Positions 13,416-21,447 are shown, counted from the first letter of the stretch. The stretch: 33,824 nt of DNA from UMGS1613 sp963616135 (GCA_963616135.1 CAVEJT010000006.1:1-33824), one strand, 5' to 3'. Program-made: numbers and translations. The notes: generated by a model not told the origin, from the sequence alone.

Positions 13416-14282
13416 ATGAATGGTGTGTTCATAATAGATAAACCTAAAGGTATCACTAGTAGAGATGTGGTAAATAAAATATCAAAAGTAATTGGAACAA
13501 AAAAGGTAGGACATACAGGAACACTTGATCCACTTGCTACTGGAGTTCTTGTAGTATGTGTAGGGGTTGCTACTAAATTAGTAGATGAACTTACATCTAT
13601 GGATAAGGAGTATATTGCAACCGTTACTCTAGGTGTTAAGACTGATACTCTAGATATAGAAGGTAAAGTAGAAGAAGATATTTCTTCTATAAAAACTAAA
13701 GATGAAATAGTAAAATGTTTAAATAGTTTTAAGGGTGTTTACTTACAAGAAGTACCAAAGTATTCAGCCATTAAAGTAAATGGTAGAAAATTATATGAAT
13801 ATGCAAGAGAAGGTATCGATATAGAATTACCTAAAAGAGATGTAAATATTAAAGAGATTGAACTTGTAAATGATATTATTTATGACAATAATAAAACTAT
13901 TTTTTCGTTTAGATGTTGTGTAAGTAAAGGTACATATATAAGATCTCTTATAAGAGATATTGCAACTAGTTTAAATACTTGTGGAATTATGACCGATTTA
14001 AGAAGAACTAGACAGGGTAATTTTAAAATAGAAGATTCTATAAGTTTAGATGATGTTAATGTGAATAATTTAATAGATATAAAGGATGTGCTTGATATAG
14101 ATAAAATAGAACTTACATCTGATATTGAGAAAAAAGTACTTAATGGGTGTCCCTTAAATAATACTTATGGTAAAGATAAAATTTTATTTATATTAAATGG
14201 GACTCCTGTTGGTATTTATAAATTGGATTATGATAGTAATTTATTAAAACCATATAAAATGTTAAGAGGAGGGAATTTATGA
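13416..14282 (+). CDS. truB: tRNA pseudouridine(55) synthase
   Basis: Makes pseudouridine 55 in the T-loop of almost all tRNAs. 288 aa. The family core is present: MNGVFIIDKPKGITSRDVV at the N-terminus, then VGHTGTLDPLATGVL with the catalytic aspartate D38. YIATVTLGVKTDTLDIEG and KYSAIKVNGRKLYEYAR follow, and later SKGTYIRSLIRDI. The C-terminal part is shorter than in TruB enzymes with a full PUA domain. First gene of a three-gene unit; its TGA overlaps the ATG of the nucleotidyltransferase. Confidence 0.96.
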   Translation: MNGVFIIDKPKGITSRDVVNKISKVIGTKKVGHTGTLDPLATGVLVVCVGVATKLVDELTSMDKEYIATVTLGVKTDTLDIEGKVEEDISSIKTKDEIVKCLNSFKGVYLQEVPKYSAIKVNGRKLYEYAREGIDIELPKRDVNIKEIELVNDIIYDNNKTIFSFRCCVSKGTYIRSLIRDIATSLNTCGIMTDLRRTRQGNFKIEDSISLDDVNVNNLIDIKDVLDIDKIELTSDIEKKVLNGCPLNNTYGKDKILFILNGTPVGIYKLDYDSNLLKPYKMLRGGNL

Positions 14283-15166
14283 CATTAGTTATTATGGCTG
14301 CAGGAATGGGTAGTAGATTTGGAGGTCTCAAACAAATAGAACCTGTTGGACCTAATGGTGAATTCATAATAGATTATTCTATTTACGATGCAATTCTTGC
14401 TGGATTTGATAAAGTTGTATTTATTATTAAAGAAGAAAATTATGAAATTTTTAAAGAAACTATAGGTTCTAGAATAGAAGGAAAAGTTAATGTAGAATAT
14501 GTTTTTCAAGATATTAAAAATATACCAGATGGAGTAGTTTTACCTTCTGATAGAGTTAAACCTTTAGGAACTGGACATGCAATATTAAGCTGTAAGGGTG
14601 TTGTTAATGAACCATTTGCTATTATAAATGCTGATGATTTTTATGGAAGAGATGCTTTTATTAAAGCTGCTGAATTTTTAAAAGAAAATACATCATGTTA
14701 TGGTATGATAGGGTATGAGGTAGGAAATACTTTAACTTGCAATGGTGCCGTTAAAAGAGGTTATTGTAAACAAATTGATGGTTATTTAACTAGTATAATT
14801 GAGTCTAGTGTAATAAGTGAAAATGGTAAAGTAAAGGTATCACCATTAGATGGAAGTGACATTTTTTATGTTGAACCATCTGATTTGGTATCTATGAATC
14901 TGTTTATATTTAAACCAGATATGATTGATTATTTAGATAAACATTTTATTGATTTCTTTAAACGTAATGAATCAGATTTAACTAAATGTGAATATTTAAT
15001 ACCGGATGTAGTTTTTGAAAGAATAGAAAATGATAATTTAAAAGTCAAGGTAATAAGTACAAGTGCAGTATGGCATGGAATTACTTATAAAGAAGATAAA
15101 CAAGAATTAGTAGATTGTATAAGTAAAATGATTTGTGATGGAGAATATCCAAATAAATTATATTAA
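14279..15166 (+). CDS. NTP-dependent sugar-phosphate nucleotidyltransferase family protein
   Basis: 295 aa. GT-A-like nucleotidyltransferase fold: TLVIMAAGMGSRFGG with a downstream lysine in LKQIEPVGPNGE (nucleotide binding and substrate positioning). INADDFYG near residue 117 is the metal-binding aspartate motif, and PLGTGHAILSC precedes it. It resembles GlmU/RmlA/UGPase-type enzymes but lacks the left-handed helix acetyltransferase domain, so the sugar substrate cannot be named. Starts within the truB stop (ATGA overlap), SD GGAGGG; coupled to truB and to rdgB. Confidence 0.8.
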   Translation: MTLVIMAAGMGSRFGGLKQIEPVGPNGEFIIDYSIYDAILAGFDKVVFIIKEENYEIFKETIGSRIEGKVNVEYVFQDIKNIPDGVVLPSDRVKPLGTGHAILSCKGVVNEPFAIINADDFYGRDAFIKAAEFLKENTSCYGMIGYEVGNTLTCNGAVKRGYCKQIDGYLTSIIESSVISENGKVKVSPLDGSDIFYVEPSDLVSMNLFIFKPDMIDYLDKHFIDFFKRNESDLTKCEYLIPDVVFERIENDNLKVKVISTSAVWHGITYKEDKQELVDCISKMICDGEYPNKLY

Positions 15167-15176
15167 GGAGGGTTTT

Positions 15177-15755
15177 GTGAAAAAAATAGTTATTGCTTCT
15201 AATAATAAAAATAAGATTAAGGAATTTAAGGAAATATTAGATAATGTAGAACTTATTACATTGGAGGATATTGGTTTTACTGAAGATGTGGAGGAAACTG
15301 GTACTACATTTTTAGAGAATGCATTAATTAAGGCTAGAGCTATTAGTAAGTATTTAAAATCTAAAGGGCTTAGTTATGATGTTTTAGCAGACGATAGTGG
15401 AATTTGTTGTACAGCGCTTAATATGGAACCTGGGGTTTACAGTGCTAGATACTGTGTTTCACATGATTCTGAAGCTAATAGGAAAAAATTAATTGAAAAT
15501 TTAAAAGATAAAGATAAAGAAGCTTTCTTTATGTGTCAAATAGTTTTATATCATATGGATGGAACATATGAAACGAGTGATGGTAAAACATATGGAAAAA
15601 TTATTGATCATGAATTAGGTGATACTTCTTTTGCATATGATCCAATATTTTTGTCTGATGATTTAGGTAAGACTTTTGGAGAAGCAACTGATGAAGAAAA
15701 AAACAGTGTTTCACATAGGGGAAGAGCTCTTAGTAAAATAAAAAAGAAACTTTGA
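15177..15755 (+). CDS. rdgB: XTP/dITP diphosphatase (non-canonical purine NTP pyrophosphatase)
   Basis: Hydrolyses dITP, XTP and ITP to monophosphates, keeping deaminated purines out of DNA and RNA. 192 aa from a GTG start at 15177, which has AAGGAGGG five bases upstream. The in-frame ATGs at 15135/15138 would overlap the previous gene and have no such SD. HAM1/RdgB motifs: IVIASNNKNKIKEF at the N-terminus, FLENALIKARAIS, LADDSGI, PGVYSARY, FAYDPIF and SHRGRAL. Last gene of the truB unit; a bidirectional terminator follows towards lexA. With ogg and lexA, it is part of this window's genome-maintenance set. Confidence 0.95.
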   Translation: MKKIVIASNNKNKIKEFKEILDNVELITLEDIGFTEDVEETGTTFLENALIKARAISKYLKSKGLSYDVLADDSGICCTALNMEPGVYSARYCVSHDSEANRKKLIENLKDKDKEAFFMCQIVLYHMDGTYETSDGKTYGKIIDHELGDTSFAYDPIFLSDDLGKTFGEATDEEKNSVSHRGRALSKIKKKL

Positions 15756-15768
15756 TGTTTCTTTTTTT
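15741..15768. terminator. Bidirectional terminator between rdgB and lexA
   Basis: AAAAAGAAAC (15741-15750), 6-nt loop, GTTTCTTTTT (15757-15766). It serves the convergent genes. Confidence 0.8.
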
Positions 15769-16384
15769 ATATTTTTCTATATAAACCAATTGCTTTACCT
15801 AAAATAAATACATTATCAAATATAAAAGGCTCCATTGTATCATTTTCAGGTTGTAATCTTATATGTCCATTTTCTTTATAAAATGTTTTTAATGTAACCT
15901 CATTTTCTTCAGTCATTGCTACAACTATCTCCCCATTTCTAGCAGTGTTTTTTCTTTCTACAATAACTATATCTCCATCTAATATACCAGCATTAATCAT
16001 AGATTCACCACTTACAAGTAATGTAAATACTTCTTTGCTTTTTGGAATTAAGTAAGCAGGTAAAGAAAAGTATTCATTGGGATTTTGAATAGCTTCTATT
16101 GGGTTTCCAGCAGTTATTTTTCCAAGTAGTGGAACTTCAACAACATTTTCATTTTGTGGTAAAAATTCATTTTCTACCATAAGTTCTATTGTTCTATTTC
16201 TATTACTACCTTTTTTTATATAACCTTTGTTTGCTAAACCATCAAGATGAGCTTGAACAGTAGCAGGTGATGAAACTCCGATTGCCTCTGCAATTTCTCT
16301 TACAGTAGGGGGATAACCATGTGATACAATATATGTTTTTATATATTTTAATGCATCTTCTTGTCTTTTTGTAAGTTTTTCCAT
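15767..16384 (-). CDS. lexA: SOS repressor LexA
   Basis: Represses SOS genes and self-cleaves when RecA filaments form on damaged DNA. 205 aa. N-terminal winged helix-turn-helix with YPPTVREIAEAIGVSSPATVQAHL (about 24-47). The C-terminal S24 peptidase domain has the cleavage site A92-G93 in KITAGNP and the catalytic dyad S128 (GESM) and K166 (VTLKTF). All self-cleavage residues are intact. SD GGAGGT at the start. Its promoter carries a LexA box, and the divergent small gene carries another, so this is the regulator of at least part of a local SOS regulon. Confidence 0.97.
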   Translation of the reverse strand: MEKLTKRQEDALKYIKTYIVSHGYPPTVREIAEAIGVSSPATVQAHLDGLANKGYIKKGSNRNRTIELMVENEFLPQNENVVEVPLLGKITAGNPIEAIQNPNEYFSLPAYLIPKSKEVFTLLVSGESMINAGILDGDIVIVERKNTARNGEIVVAMTEENEVTLKTFYKENGHIRLQPENDTMEPFIFDNVFILGKAIGLYRKI

Positions 16385-16408
16385 ATCTTACCTCCAAATT
16401 CTATATAC

Positions 16409-16448
16409 ATTTTAGCACATACCTTTACATTTGTCAAACATTTGTTCA
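16409..16448 (-). promoter_or_regulatory. lexA promoter with LexA box
   Basis: Minus strand: TTGACA (16437-16432), 17 bp, TAAAAT (16414-16409) with TGC before it. A LexA box TGAACAAATGTTTG (16448-16435) overlaps the -35, giving autorepression as in other Gram-positive lexA genes. Confidence 0.85.
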
Positions 16449-16467
16449 AATAAATTTACAAATTCGA

Positions 16468-16496
16468 TTGACACGAACAAATATTCGTGATAAGAT
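16468..16496 (+). promoter_or_regulatory. SOS promoter of the 47-aa membrane peptide
   Basis: TTGACA (16468-16473), 17-bp spacer, TAAGAT (16491-16496). The spacer is almost filled by the LexA box CGAACAAATATTCG (16474-16487), the centre of an 18-bp palindrome (16472-16489). LexA binding here would exclude RNA polymerase. Confidence 0.88.
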
Positions 16497-16520
16497 TAAT
16501 ACAGAAAGAAGGTAATAGAT

Positions 16521-16664
16521 ATGGAATTAGTTAAAAGCAAAGGAATGGTTATTTTTATGGTTGTAGTATTAGGAATTACTATTATAAATTCTATAAATAC
16601 TAAAAAATATGATGAGAGAAATAAAGATATAGAAAAATCTTATATATCTATGAATCTTAAATAA
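16521..16664 (+). CDS. SOS-controlled 47-aa single-span membrane protein, probable YneA/SosA-type division inhibitor analogue
   Basis: Small ORF divergent from lexA. MELVKSKGM, then a hydrophobic helix (residues ~9-24: VIFMVVVLGITII), then a charged outside tail (NTKKYDERNKDIEKSY). The SD GAAGG lies close to the start. The position matches yneA in Bacillus and sosA in Staphylococcus: LexA-repressed genes next to lexA whose membrane-anchored products delay division after DNA damage. It is much shorter than YneA (no LysM domain) and SosA, so homology is not shown; the functional link is inference from promoter, location and topology. The LexA box makes SOS control nearly certain. Confidence 0.75.
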   Translation: MELVKSKGMVIFMVVVLGITIINSINTKKYDERNKDIEKSYISMNLK

Positions 16665-16665
16665 C

Positions 16666-16687
16666 ATTCCCATATGGGATTTTTTTA
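16666..16687 (+). terminator. Terminator of the 47-aa gene
   Basis: TCCC-ATAT-GGGA (16668-16679) followed by T7. It makes the small gene a separate transcript from yqeG. Confidence 0.75.
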
Positions 16688-16733
16688 TTGAATATTTTTT
16701 TAATTTACTCTTTTAATAATTGGTGTTATGTGA

Positions 16734-16761
16734 TAAAATTATATTAGAACGAAGGTGAGTT
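16734..16761 (+). promoter_or_regulatory. -10 region of the yqeG operon
   Basis: Extended -10 TGATAAAAT (box 16734-16739), SD GAAGGTGAG before the ATG at 16762. No clear -35. Confidence 0.45.
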
Positions 16762-17283
16762 ATGGAAATATATGTACCTGATATATATCAAAAAAATATA
16801 TATACAATAGATTATGATATGCTACTTTCTAGAGGAATTAAATGTTTAATATTTGATTTAGACAACACATTAGTTACCATAACTGAAAGAATTCCAAGAG
16901 AAGAAACTAAGGTATTATTTAAAGATTTAAAGGAAAAAGGATTTAAAATATATTTGGCATCTAATAGTATAAAAGCTCGTGTTAAACCTTTTCATGAAGA
17001 ATTAAAAATAGATTATTTATGTAGTGTTAGAAAACCTCATGTAGATAAAATAAATGAACTTATAACAAACTCTAAGTTTGGCTTAGATGAGATAGCTATG
17101 ATAGGGGATTCTATGATGGATGATGTAGTATGTGGTAATACTATAGGTATTACTACAATTTTATTAGATCAAATAGATAAAAAAGAGTTCCCAGTTGCTA
17201 GATTTAAAAGACATAAAGAGAAGAAAATACAAAAAAAATTAAGAGATAAAGATTTATTCACTAAGGGTAGATATTATGTGTAG
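16762..17283 (+). CDS. yqeG: YqeG family HAD phosphatase
   Basis: 173 aa. HAD subclass IIIA, YqeG/GEP4-like, related to phosphatidylglycerophosphate phosphatases. Motif I is LIFDLDNTLV (D32, D34). Motif II is LASNS. Motif III is the lysine in RKPHVDK. Motif IV is MIGDSMMDDV. No capping domain, in line with the family. The N-terminal VPDIYQKNIYTIDYDMLLSRGIK matches the family opening. It overlaps yqeH by a few bases, the conserved yqeG-yqeH order in Firmicutes. PG synthesis in the membrane is the likely role for GEP4-type members but is not proven here. Confidence 0.9.
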   Translation: MEIYVPDIYQKNIYTIDYDMLLSRGIKCLIFDLDNTLVTITERIPREETKVLFKDLKEKGFKIYLASNSIKARVKPFHEELKIDYLCSVRKPHVDKINELITNSKFGLDEIAMIGDSMMDDVVCGNTIGITTILLDQIDKKEFPVARFKRHKEKKIQKKLRDKDLFTKGRYYV

Positions 17284-18265
17284 ATGTACTGGGTGTGGAG
17301 TTAAACTTCAAAATATTGATAGAGATGTTTTAGGTTATACGTCAAATCTTGGTAATAATCTTTGTGAAAGATGTTTTAGAATAAATAACTACAATGAATA
17401 TAAAACAGTTGTTAAAAGTAACCAAGATTTTATTAATATATTAGAGAATATTAATAAAACTAACGATTTGGTAGTTCTTGTTGTTGATTTATTTAATATT
17501 AACAAAAATTTAGAAGAAATAAGTAAATATGTAAGTAACGATATTTTACTTGTTTTAACTAAAAGAGATATTTTACCTAAATCTTGTTATGATAAAAAAT
17601 TATTAGACTATTTTAATAATTATAATTTGAATATAATAGATTCTATTATAATTAGTAGTGTTAAAAATTATAATTTTGATTTGTTATATTCTAAAATATT
17701 AAATAATAAAAAAAGTAATAATGTATATGTAGTAGGATTTACTAATGCTGGTAAGAGTACTATGATTAATAAAATAATTTATAATTATTCAAATTTAAAT
17801 TCTTTTATTACTACTAGTAATCTTCCATCTACTACAATAGATTCTATAGAAATTAAAATAAATAATGATTTAACTATTATTGATACTCCAGGTCTTTTAG
17901 ATAATGAGGATATAATTAATTTTGTAGATTCAAATACTGTGAAAAGAATAATACCTACCAAAGAGATTAAACCTATAACATATCAAATAAAAAGTAAACA
18001 AGTTATATCTATTGATGATTTGGTTAAAATAGAGGTGGAAGATAAAAATAGTTTAACTATTTATGTATCTCGTATGATAAATATTAATAGATCATATAAA
18101 ACTTTATTTAATGTATCAAATTTAGATAAGAAAGAAATAGATATAGATGATGATAGTGATATAGTAATACAGGGGTTAGGTTTTATTAAATTTACTAATA
18201 AAGCACATGTTAATATATATGTAGTACCGGGTGTTAGAGTTTTTAAAAGAAAGAATTTAATTTAG
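17276..18265 (+). CDS. yqeH: Circularly permuted GTPase YqeH, 30S assembly
   Basis: 329 aa. N-terminal zinc finger C4-x2-C7 ... C30-x2-C33. The GTPase motifs come in permuted order: G4 TKRD (95-98), then the P-loop GFTNAGKST (154-162), then DTPG (204-207). The order G4-G5-G1-G2-G3 is diagnostic of the YlqF/YqeH class. A C-terminal domain (VIQGLGFIKFT, VPGVRVFKR) binds RNA. YqeH helps 30S subunit biogenesis. The gene starts inside the end of yqeG, 4-5 codons before its stop, without a strong SD, suggesting translational coupling. Confidence 0.95.
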   Translation: MCRCTGCGVKLQNIDRDVLGYTSNLGNNLCERCFRINNYNEYKTVVKSNQDFINILENINKTNDLVVLVVDLFNINKNLEEISKYVSNDILLVLTKRDILPKSCYDKKLLDYFNNYNLNIIDSIIISSVKNYNFDLLYSKILNNKKSNNVYVVGFTNAGKSTMINKIIYNYSNLNSFITTSNLPSTTIDSIEIKINNDLTIIDTPGLLDNEDIINFVDSNTVKRIIPTKEIKPITYQIKSKQVISIDDLVKIEVEDKNSLTIYVSRMININRSYKTLFNVSNLDKKEIDIDDDSDIVIQGLGFIKFTNKAHVNIYVVPGVRVFKRKNLI

Positions 18266-18273
18266 GTGATGAT

Positions 18274-19101
18274 ATGAAGAAAAACAGATTTATTATAGTG
18301 TTATTTATTTTTTCTATAGTTCTTGTATTAATGTTTCCTCAAATACATGATTTTATAGAAGATTTTAAGTTACCAAAAATAAATAATAATAAGGTTAAAG
18401 AAGAGGTAAAAAAGAAAAATGTTGATGATGAAACTTTGAGTAAGTTACATTATCCTTTAATGAGAAATGGTGTTTATAGTGCAACTACATATTATAGTTT
18501 AGATAAATTTACATATTCTGATATGTCTAATAATGACATTTTATATAATGCTTTTTTAGATATTTATGAAGGTAATATGACTCCATATGAAGGTGCAACA
18601 AGTTGTACTAATGCTTCTAAGCAATTTCAAGAGGATTATATTAAACTTAGAATTAAAAACATAATAGGTAAAAGTGTTAATTATAATTTAGCTGATTTTA
18701 CAGTAGAAGAAGGTAATGATTCTCCTTATATAGGTACGTGGCAATATGATTCTGTAAATAGAAGATTCATATATAATGGTTTATGTAATACTGGTGATAC
18801 TAGTGTTAGATATTATGATTTAACAGAATTTATAAAAGCCTCATATGATAATGATGATATAGTTGTATATAATTATGTTGGGTTTGCTAAAGTAGTAGAT
18901 AATATATACTATATATATAGTGATACTTCTATGCAAAATGAAATGGCAACTGGTGATTTTATAAATGTAGAAGATTTAAATTCTAAATTTAAAAGCATAA
19001 ATAAAAAGAGTAAGAAAGTATATAAATATACATTCAAGGATACTTTATGTAGTTATAATGAATATTGTTTATATGAGGGTAAATGGGTAAATGAATTTTA
19101 A
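18274..19101 (+). CDS. Membrane-anchored exported protein of unknown function, 275 aa
   Basis: I do not recognise the family. Positively charged MKKNR, one hydrophobic helix (about 6-22), then a Lys/Glu-rich linker (KVKEEVKKKNVDDE) and a globular part that should be outside. Cysteines occur as SCTNAS, LCNTG and LCSYNEYC, possible disulfides. The mixture of aromatic and Asp/Asn residues is like other exported proteins in this window. GGTGAT SD with a 3-nt gap to ATG; only 8 nt after yqeH, so it is likely in the same operon. Function unknown. Confidence 0.7.
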   Translation: MKKNRFIIVLFIFSIVLVLMFPQIHDFIEDFKLPKINNNKVKEEVKKKNVDDETLSKLHYPLMRNGVYSATTYYSLDKFTYSDMSNNDILYNAFLDIYEGNMTPYEGATSCTNASKQFQEDYIKLRIKNIIGKSVNYNLADFTVEEGNDSPYIGTWQYDSVNRRFIYNGLCNTGDTSVRYYDLTEFIKASYDNDDIVVYNYVGFAKVVDNIYYIYSDTSMQNEMATGDFINVEDLNSKFKSINKKSKKVYKYTFKDTLCSYNEYCLYEGKWVNEF

Positions 19102-19384
19102 TACAGATGGTTTTAATGAAAGAAGTAATTATATTCATAATCAAAACGATGCAAATAGACTAAAAATGGGTAAAAGTTATCATTATGATAATTCTTTAGC
19201 TAGAATGAGAATTGCTGAAAATAAACCTGATATAAAAACTGTTAATAGAACAACTAATATTACGAGTCAAACAGGGATTGATAAAAGTAACTTTTTACTT
19301 AGAACTAGTAATATTAAAAATGTTGAAGGGCCTAGAAAGTTAAATAATTCTATACAAAATACTTTAAATAAAAATAAATTTTAA
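19091..19384 (+). CDS. Small asparagine-rich hypothetical protein, 97 aa
   Basis: Overlaps the end of the upstream gene by 11 bp. Composition is Asn, Lys, Thr and Arg-rich with few hydrophobic residues, no membrane span and no cysteine, so it is probably mostly disordered. SD is weak (GGGTAAATGGG), consistent with coupled translation. I cannot assign a family. The frame runs cleanly to a terminator that sits exactly at its stop, which is the best argument that it is real. Confidence 0.55.
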   Translation: MNFNTDGFNERSNYIHNQNDANRLKMGKSYHYDNSLARMRIAENKPDIKTVNRTTNITSQTGIDKSNFLLRTSNIKNVEGPRKLNNSIQNTLNKNKF

Positions 19385-19408
19385 GATTGATTATTCAATC
19401 TTTTTATT
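19383..19408 (+). terminator. Terminator of the yqeG operon
   Basis: AAGATTGA (19383-19390), TTAT loop, TCAATCTT (19395-19402), then T's. Confidence 0.85.
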
Positions 19409-19451
19409 TTACACTTTAAATGTAAACTTGATTTTATTATATATTAAACAC

Positions 19452-19482
19452 TTGACAAGGTAACTTATGAATTTGTTATAAT
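19452..19482 (+). promoter_or_regulatory. Promoter of folD
   Basis: TTGACA (19452-19457), 19-bp spacer, extended -10 TGTTATAAT (box 19477-19482). Confidence 0.7.
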
Positions 19483-19514
19483 TATAGTACAAGAGAGTAT
19501 ATGGAGAGGATTAT

Positions 19515-20351
19515 ATGAATAATATTGTAAATGGCTTAGAAATAAGTGAAAGAATTTTAGATGAGTTAAAACAAGGTATAAAGGGCTGTATAATAAGACC
19601 ATCAGTTGCTGTAATACAGATAGGTTCAGATGAAGTAAGTAATAAATATATTAAGGCAAAAGAAGATGCTTGTAATAAAATAGGAATATTTTTTAGATAC
19701 TACCAATATGAAGATGGAACTCCAGAACTTACAATTATAAATAAAATAAAAGAATTAAATAATGATGATTATGTAAATGGTGTAATGATTCAATTACCAA
19801 TACCTGAAAAATATAATGAAAAAAGATTATTTAATACTATAATAAATAGTAAGGATATAGATGGCTTGACTGATATAAATATTGGAAGATTAATAAGTGG
19901 TAGAAAAACTATTGTTCCATGTACTGTGTTAGCTATAATGAAAATATTTGAAGAATATAATATTTCATTAAGTGGTAAAGATATAACTATAATAGGAAAA
20001 GGAAAATTAGTTGGAAGGCCTTTAATAAACGTATTATTAAAAGAAGGTGCTACTGTAACTGTTTGTCATTCTAGGACAGAAAATTTAGAGAAACATACTA
20101 AAGATGCTGATATTATAATAAGTGCAACGGGTGTTAAAAATTTGCTTACGGCTGATATGGTTAAAGATGGAGCAATTATTATTGATACAGGATGCACTTT
20201 AGAAGATGGAAAAGTGTATGGTGATGCTGATTTTGATTCATTAAAGAAAAAAGCATCTTTAATAACACCTGCTATAGGTGGTGTAGGACCAATTACGGTT
20301 GCTATGTGTATGAGCAATGTCATTATGTGTTATAATAATGGTAAGAAATGA
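19515..20351 (+). CDS. folD: Bifunctional methylene-THF dehydrogenase / methenyl-THF cyclohydrolase
   Basis: Interconverts 5,10-methylene- and 10-formyl-THF for purine and formyl-Met synthesis. 278 aa, normal. Y45 and catalytic lysine K49 lie in SNKYIKAKEDAC. Family segments: GVMIQLPIP, KDIDGLTDINIGRL, and the nucleotide loop IIGKGKLVGRP (the usual IGRSxxVGxP has GKGKL here). TVCHSRT and TPAIGGVGPITVAMCMSN follow at the C-terminus. SD GGAGAGGA. Single-gene unit between two terminators. The loop substitution could affect NAD/NADP preference; otherwise standard. Confidence 0.95.
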   Translation: MNNIVNGLEISERILDELKQGIKGCIIRPSVAVIQIGSDEVSNKYIKAKEDACNKIGIFFRYYQYEDGTPELTIINKIKELNNDDYVNGVMIQLPIPEKYNEKRLFNTIINSKDIDGLTDINIGRLISGRKTIVPCTVLAIMKIFEEYNISLSGKDITIIGKGKLVGRPLINVLLKEGATVTVCHSRTENLEKHTKDADIIISATGVKNLLTADMVKDGAIIIDTGCTLEDGKVYGDADFDSLKKKASLITPAIGGVGPITVAMCMSNVIMCYNNGKK

Positions 20352-20375
20352 ACTTTAAATTAGTTCATTTTTTCA
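20347..20375 (+). terminator. Terminator of folD
   Basis: AATGAACT (20347-20354), 7-nt loop, AGTTCATT (20362-20369), T-run. Confidence 0.8.
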
Positions 20376-20380
20376 TTACA

Positions 20381-20411
20381 AAAAGAAAAAGTTTTGATTT
20401 ACAAAACTTTT
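20381..20411 (-). terminator. Terminator of tRNA-Met (minus strand)
   Basis: AAAAGTTTTG (20387-20396) with CAAAACTTTT (20402-20411); on the minus strand it is followed by TTTTTCTTTTTG. Confidence 0.7.
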
Positions 20412-20422
20412 AAAAAACATAT

Positions 20423-20499
20423 TGGTAGCGACGGGGAGATTCGAACTCTCGACACCATGGGTATGAACCATGTGCTCTAGCCAACTGAGCTACATCGCC
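20423..20499 (-). tRNA. tRNA-Met (elongator, CAU)
   Basis: 77 nt, CCA encoded. Minus strand GGCGATGTAGCTCAGTTGG ... CGTCGCTACCA; anticodon loop TTCATAC gives CAU. The body matches the Bacillus elongator tRNA-Met, not the initiator (which has a mismatched first pair) and not Ile2 (10111). Monocistronic. Confidence 0.92.
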
Positions 20500-20513
20500 A
20501 TGACAACAATAAA

Positions 20514-20542
20514 ATTATAACAAAAAAAAATATCTTTTGCAA
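20514..20542 (-). promoter_or_regulatory. Promoter of tRNA-Met
   Basis: Minus strand: TTGCAA (20542-20537), 17 bp, TATAAT (20519-20514) preceded by TGT. Same -35 as the other tRNA operon. Confidence 0.75.
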
Positions 20543-20560
20543 CCCTTTTTAATAAAAAAA

Positions 20561-20587
20561 TGTTATAATTTATTTAGGTGATTTTAA
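20561..20587 (+). promoter_or_regulatory. Extended -10 and SD of ogg
   Basis: TGTTATAAT (box 20564-20569), AGGTGAT SD 7 nt later, ATG 18 nt after the box. No -35. Confidence 0.5.
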
Positions 20588-21412
20588 ATGATTAGAATTC
20601 AAAATAACTTTGATTTGAAATCTACAGTTACTTGTGGTCAAATATTTAGATATAAGGAATATGAAAATGGTTATATAATTATAATAAAAGATAGGGTTAT
20701 AAAACTCGAAATAGATGGAGAGTATATTAATGTAACCTCAAATAAAGATGATAATCTTCTTGAAATTGTTAATGATTATTTTGATTTAAATAGAAATTAC
20801 ACAGAAATAGAAAATAGTATAATTAATTTAGATAAAAAAATAGAGTCTGCGGTTAGATTTAGTAATGGTCTTAGAATGATTCATCAAGATCCATTTGAAA
20901 CAATTATATCATATATCATATCTCAAAATAATCGAGTACCTAGTATTGCTAATAGCCTTAATTTAATTGCTAATAAATATGGAGATAAGGTTATATTTGA
21001 AGGCAATGAATATTATTTGTTTCCTAGTTGTGAAAGATTAAAAGATGTAAGTATGCTGGATTATAGAATGTGTAAGGTAGGATTTAGAGATAAATATATA
21101 TATGAAATAGTACAAAATATAAATAATGGTAAATTTAATATTGATAGTATATATAATTTATCTAGTGAAGAGGCACTTAATTATTTAATTAATTTTAAAG
21201 GTATAGGCAATAAAGTTGCTTCTTGTATTCTTTTGTTTGCTTATCAAAAATTTGATGTATATCCTATAGATACTTGGGTAAAAAAATTTATGCTAGATGA
21301 TTATAATATTGAAGGTGAGAAAAATATAAAAGAATTTACAAAAAATACATATAAAGATTATAGTGGATTAGCTATACAATATATGTTTAATTATAAAAGA
21401 AATAAAAATTGA
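20588..21412 (+). CDS. ogg: 8-oxoguanine DNA glycosylase / lyase (OGG1-type)
   Basis: Base-excision repair enzyme of the HhH-GPD superfamily that removes 8-oxoguanine opposite cytosine. 274 aa. N-terminal TATA-binding-like domain (FDLKSTVTCGQIFRYKEY), then DPFETIISYIISQNNRVPSI as in OGG1/AlkA. The helix-hairpin-helix FKGIGNKVASCILLFAY carries the nucleophilic lysine K209, and the catalytic aspartate is D228 in YPIDTW. The lysine marks it as bifunctional OGG, not monofunctional AlkA. Works alongside rdgB in limiting oxidised or deaminated purines. A T-box leader for gltX begins directly after the stop. Confidence 0.9.
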   Translation: MIRIQNNFDLKSTVTCGQIFRYKEYENGYIIIIKDRVIKLEIDGEYINVTSNKDDNLLEIVNDYFDLNRNYTEIENSIINLDKKIESAVRFSNGLRMIHQDPFETIISYIISQNNRVPSIANSLNLIANKYGDKVIFEGNEYYLFPSCERLKDVSMLDYRMCKVGFRDKYIYEIVQNINNGKFNIDSIYNLSSEEALNYLINFKGIGNKVASCILLFAYQKFDVYPIDTWVKKFMLDDYNIEGEKNIKEFTKNTYKDYSGLAIQYMFNYKRNKN

Positions 21413-21441
21413 TTTACAAAATTAAAATAATTTGTTATAAT
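21413..21441 (+). promoter_or_regulatory. Promoter of gltX
   Basis: TTTACA (21413-21418), 17 bp, TATAAT (21436-21441) preceded by TGT (extended -10). Confidence 0.7.
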
Positions 21442-21447
21442 CAGTAC

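Noticed and set aside
15135..15176. ATG start at 15135 for rdgB.
   Set aside because: It overlaps the upstream gene without an SD; GTG 15177 has AAGGAGGG at good spacing and begins at the family N-terminus.
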